NCBI GenBank assembly: GCA_027858145.1
Contig: JAQIDF010000033.1
Coordinates: 1-8,082, forward strand
DNA from: Prolixibacteraceae bacterium
GTDB taxonomy: Bacteria; Bacteroidota; Bacteroidia; Bacteroidales; Prolixibacteraceae
Reading direction: 5' to 3'
Length of the DNA: 8,082 nucleotides
In this document: positions 7,310 through 8,082 of the stretch, one piece after another
Numbering within the stretch: position 1 is the stretch's first letter
Layout of the letters: each line of letters starts with the position of its first letter
The notes under the pieces: model-generated
The model's input: only the letters and a program-made list of their open reading frames with translations
What the model was told of the DNA's origin: nothing
Database searches by the model: none
Made by a program: the position numbers and the translations under genes

Positions 7310-7502
7310 TTATAGAGATCAAATTAAGATTAGGGTAGATGAATTTATTTTTATAACTTATCTAACTCACATTAGATTGTTAGATTTTAGACATAAGACA
7401 ATAGATTTCTAAGTTATCTGATAAGCATTTCTAAGTCTCTTATATTTAGCAATATATAAAAAATGAAAATTAAATATATTTCTCATAAAACGGGTTAGAA
7501 AC
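7310..7502. other. AT-rich intergenic stretch with a 22-bp-period direct repeat
   Basis: No gene is visible. ATTTCTAAG occurs twice, at 7405-7413 and 7427-7435, separated by 13 bp. A short inverted repeat ATCTAA/TTAGAT lies at 7360-7377. A hairpin, CGGGTT/AACCCG with an AGA loop (7491-7505), abuts and overlaps the first bases of the right repeat stretch. The rest is featureless AT-rich DNA. Confidence 0.5.
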
Positions 7503-7557
7503 CCGCTTTAGCGAACGGGCAGAAGATATTAATTCAATGATCAATTCAATTCATATC
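7503..7557 (+). repeat. Half-unit, type C without outer left arm
   Basis: The inner element (7503-7518, CGCTTTAGCG core), spacer and outer right arm CAATTCATATC (7547-7557) match the type C unit at 795-849. The outer left arm that should precede it is replaced by ...TTAGAAAC. It is the counterpart of the orphan left arm at 932-943. Confidence 0.82.
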
Positions 7558-7640
7558 CCAGCATTTAAGTTTCTGTCTATATTTTTTTCATCCTCGAAGC
7601 TTCTATTGTTGAAAATTATAAATACAGCAACATGCACTCT

Positions 7641-7707
7641 TCATATGAATTGTGCTTGATATCCGTCAGCTAATTCCGATGCATATCGGAAGACGGCAAT
7701 TCATATC
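7641..7707 (+). repeat. Nested palindrome, type B with an extended inner hairpin
   Basis: Outer arms are at 7641-7652 and 7697-7707, and the inner stem is CCGTC (7663-7667) with GACGG (7692-7696). Where other type B units have AGCA, this one has 18 bases forming a perfect 7-bp stem, TTCCGAT/ATCGGAA, with a GCAT loop (7674-7691). The exchange accounts exactly for the 148-bp period against the usual 134. Confidence 0.85.
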
Positions 7708-7788
7708 CTACTTGTAAGTTGCAGAGTATAAGCTTTCATCCTCGAAGCTTCGATTGTTGAAAATTATAAATACAGCAACATGCACTCT

Positions 7789-7847
7789 TCATATGAATTG
7801 CCGTTCGGCTTCAGCCAACGGAACAAAGATTTAATTCTCTTCATATC
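7789..7847 (+). repeat. Nested palindrome, type A, partly degraded right arm
   Basis: The left arm at 7789-7800 and inner hairpin at 7801-7821 are identical to the copies at 243-263 and 385-405. The right arm is TCTTCATATC, so only about 7 outer pairs remain. Confidence 0.83.
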
Positions 7848-7932
7848 TCAGCAATTAAGCTTCAGTGTATATGTTTTTTTCACCCTCGAAGCTTCGATTG
7901 TTAAAAATTAGAGATACAGCAACATGTATTCT

Positions 7933-7985
7933 TCATATTAATTGTGCTTGATATCCTTCAGCTAAAGCAGACGGCAATTCATATC
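7933..7985 (+). repeat. Nested palindrome, type B with point changes
   Basis: The left arm TCATATTAATTG has one change. The inner stem (7955-7974) reads CCTTC against GACGG, so one pair is lost. The right arm at 7975-7985 is intact. Confidence 0.8.
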
Positions 7986-8067
7986 CTACCTGTTAAGTTT
8001 TTGTGTATGATTTTTCATCATCGGAGCTTTGAATGTTGAAATAAAAAGAAACAGCAACATGCTCTCT

Positions 8068-8082
8068 TCATATGAATTGCCG
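8068..8082 (+). repeat. Nested palindrome cut by the window end
   Basis: TCATATGAATTG followed by CCG is the outer left arm and first inner bases of a type A or C unit. The remainder lies beyond the window. Confidence 0.75.

Larger units (their letters stand above)
7503..8082 (+). repeat. Tandem array of ~140-bp nested-palindrome units, right stretch
   Basis: Same family, orientation and unit design as positions 1-943. Outer left arms start at 7641, 7789, 7933 and 8068, giving periods of 148, 144 and 135 bp. The stretch begins with a type C unit lacking its outer left arm, then B, A and B. The last unit is cut after CCG at the window end, so the array continues. The ACAGCAACATG box is present in every unit here. 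The first 56 bases (7503-7558) differ from the intact type C unit (795-850) at one position. Confidence 0.93.

Noticed and set aside
944..7502. Classical composite transposon or IS element
   Set aside because: No transposase or integrase gene, terminal inverted repeats or target-site duplication can be seen at the two junctions.
1..8082. Integron cassette array with attC sites
   Set aside because: The palindromes and the gene block inserted at a hairpin foot recall attC. However, no convincing GTTRRRY/RYYYAAC cores are seen, the units contain no genes, and the block carries its own promoters and opposite-strand genes.

Overview
The window looks like part of a Bacteroidota chromosome, plausibly a marine or sediment member of the Marinilabiliales/Prolixibacteraceae type. 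The order-level guess is inference from style only. The phylum call rests on three things: an AT-rich genome whose starts lack clear Shine-Dalgarno sequences, a TPR-containing LytS-type sensor kinase paired with a LytTR response regulator, and a large secreted protein ending in a type IX secretion (T9SS) sorting domain.

Layout. Positions 1-943 and 7503-8082 carry two stretches of one non-coding, head-to-tail repeat array. Units are about 134-150 bp. Each unit holds a nested palindrome: outer arms ATATGAATTG/CAATTCATAT around one of three alternative inner hairpins, here called types A, B and C. A shared linker follows, containing a TCGAAGCTTCGA palindrome and a near-invariant box ACAGCAACATG. 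Both stretches have the same orientation and phase.

Between them lies a 6.56 kb gene block. On the minus strand, a sensor histidine kinase (1861-3756) is followed by its LytTR response regulator (980-1732), probably as one operon. Diverging from the kinase on the plus strand is a 1108-residue secreted adhesin-like protein (3933-7259). It has three repeated leucine-rich-repeat plus Ig-like modules, a cadherin-like and a PKD-like domain, and a T9SS tail, and it ends at a strong rho-independent terminator. The 176-bp divergent region contains a 14-bp direct repeat with 21-bp period, the geometry expected of a LytTR-type operator. The simplest reading is that the two-component pair controls itself and/or the surface protein.

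The most interesting point is how the gene block sits in the array. The left stretch stops exactly after the outer left arm of a unit (943). The right stretch resumes exactly at the inner hairpin of a type C unit (7503). Joining the two ends would recreate one complete unit of 150 bp, against 149 bp for the intact type C unit at 783-931. So the gene block appears to interrupt a single repeat unit at the foot of its inner hairpin. The function of the array (structured RNA, recombination site, mobile palindrome or chromosome-organising site) cannot be decided from this sequence.
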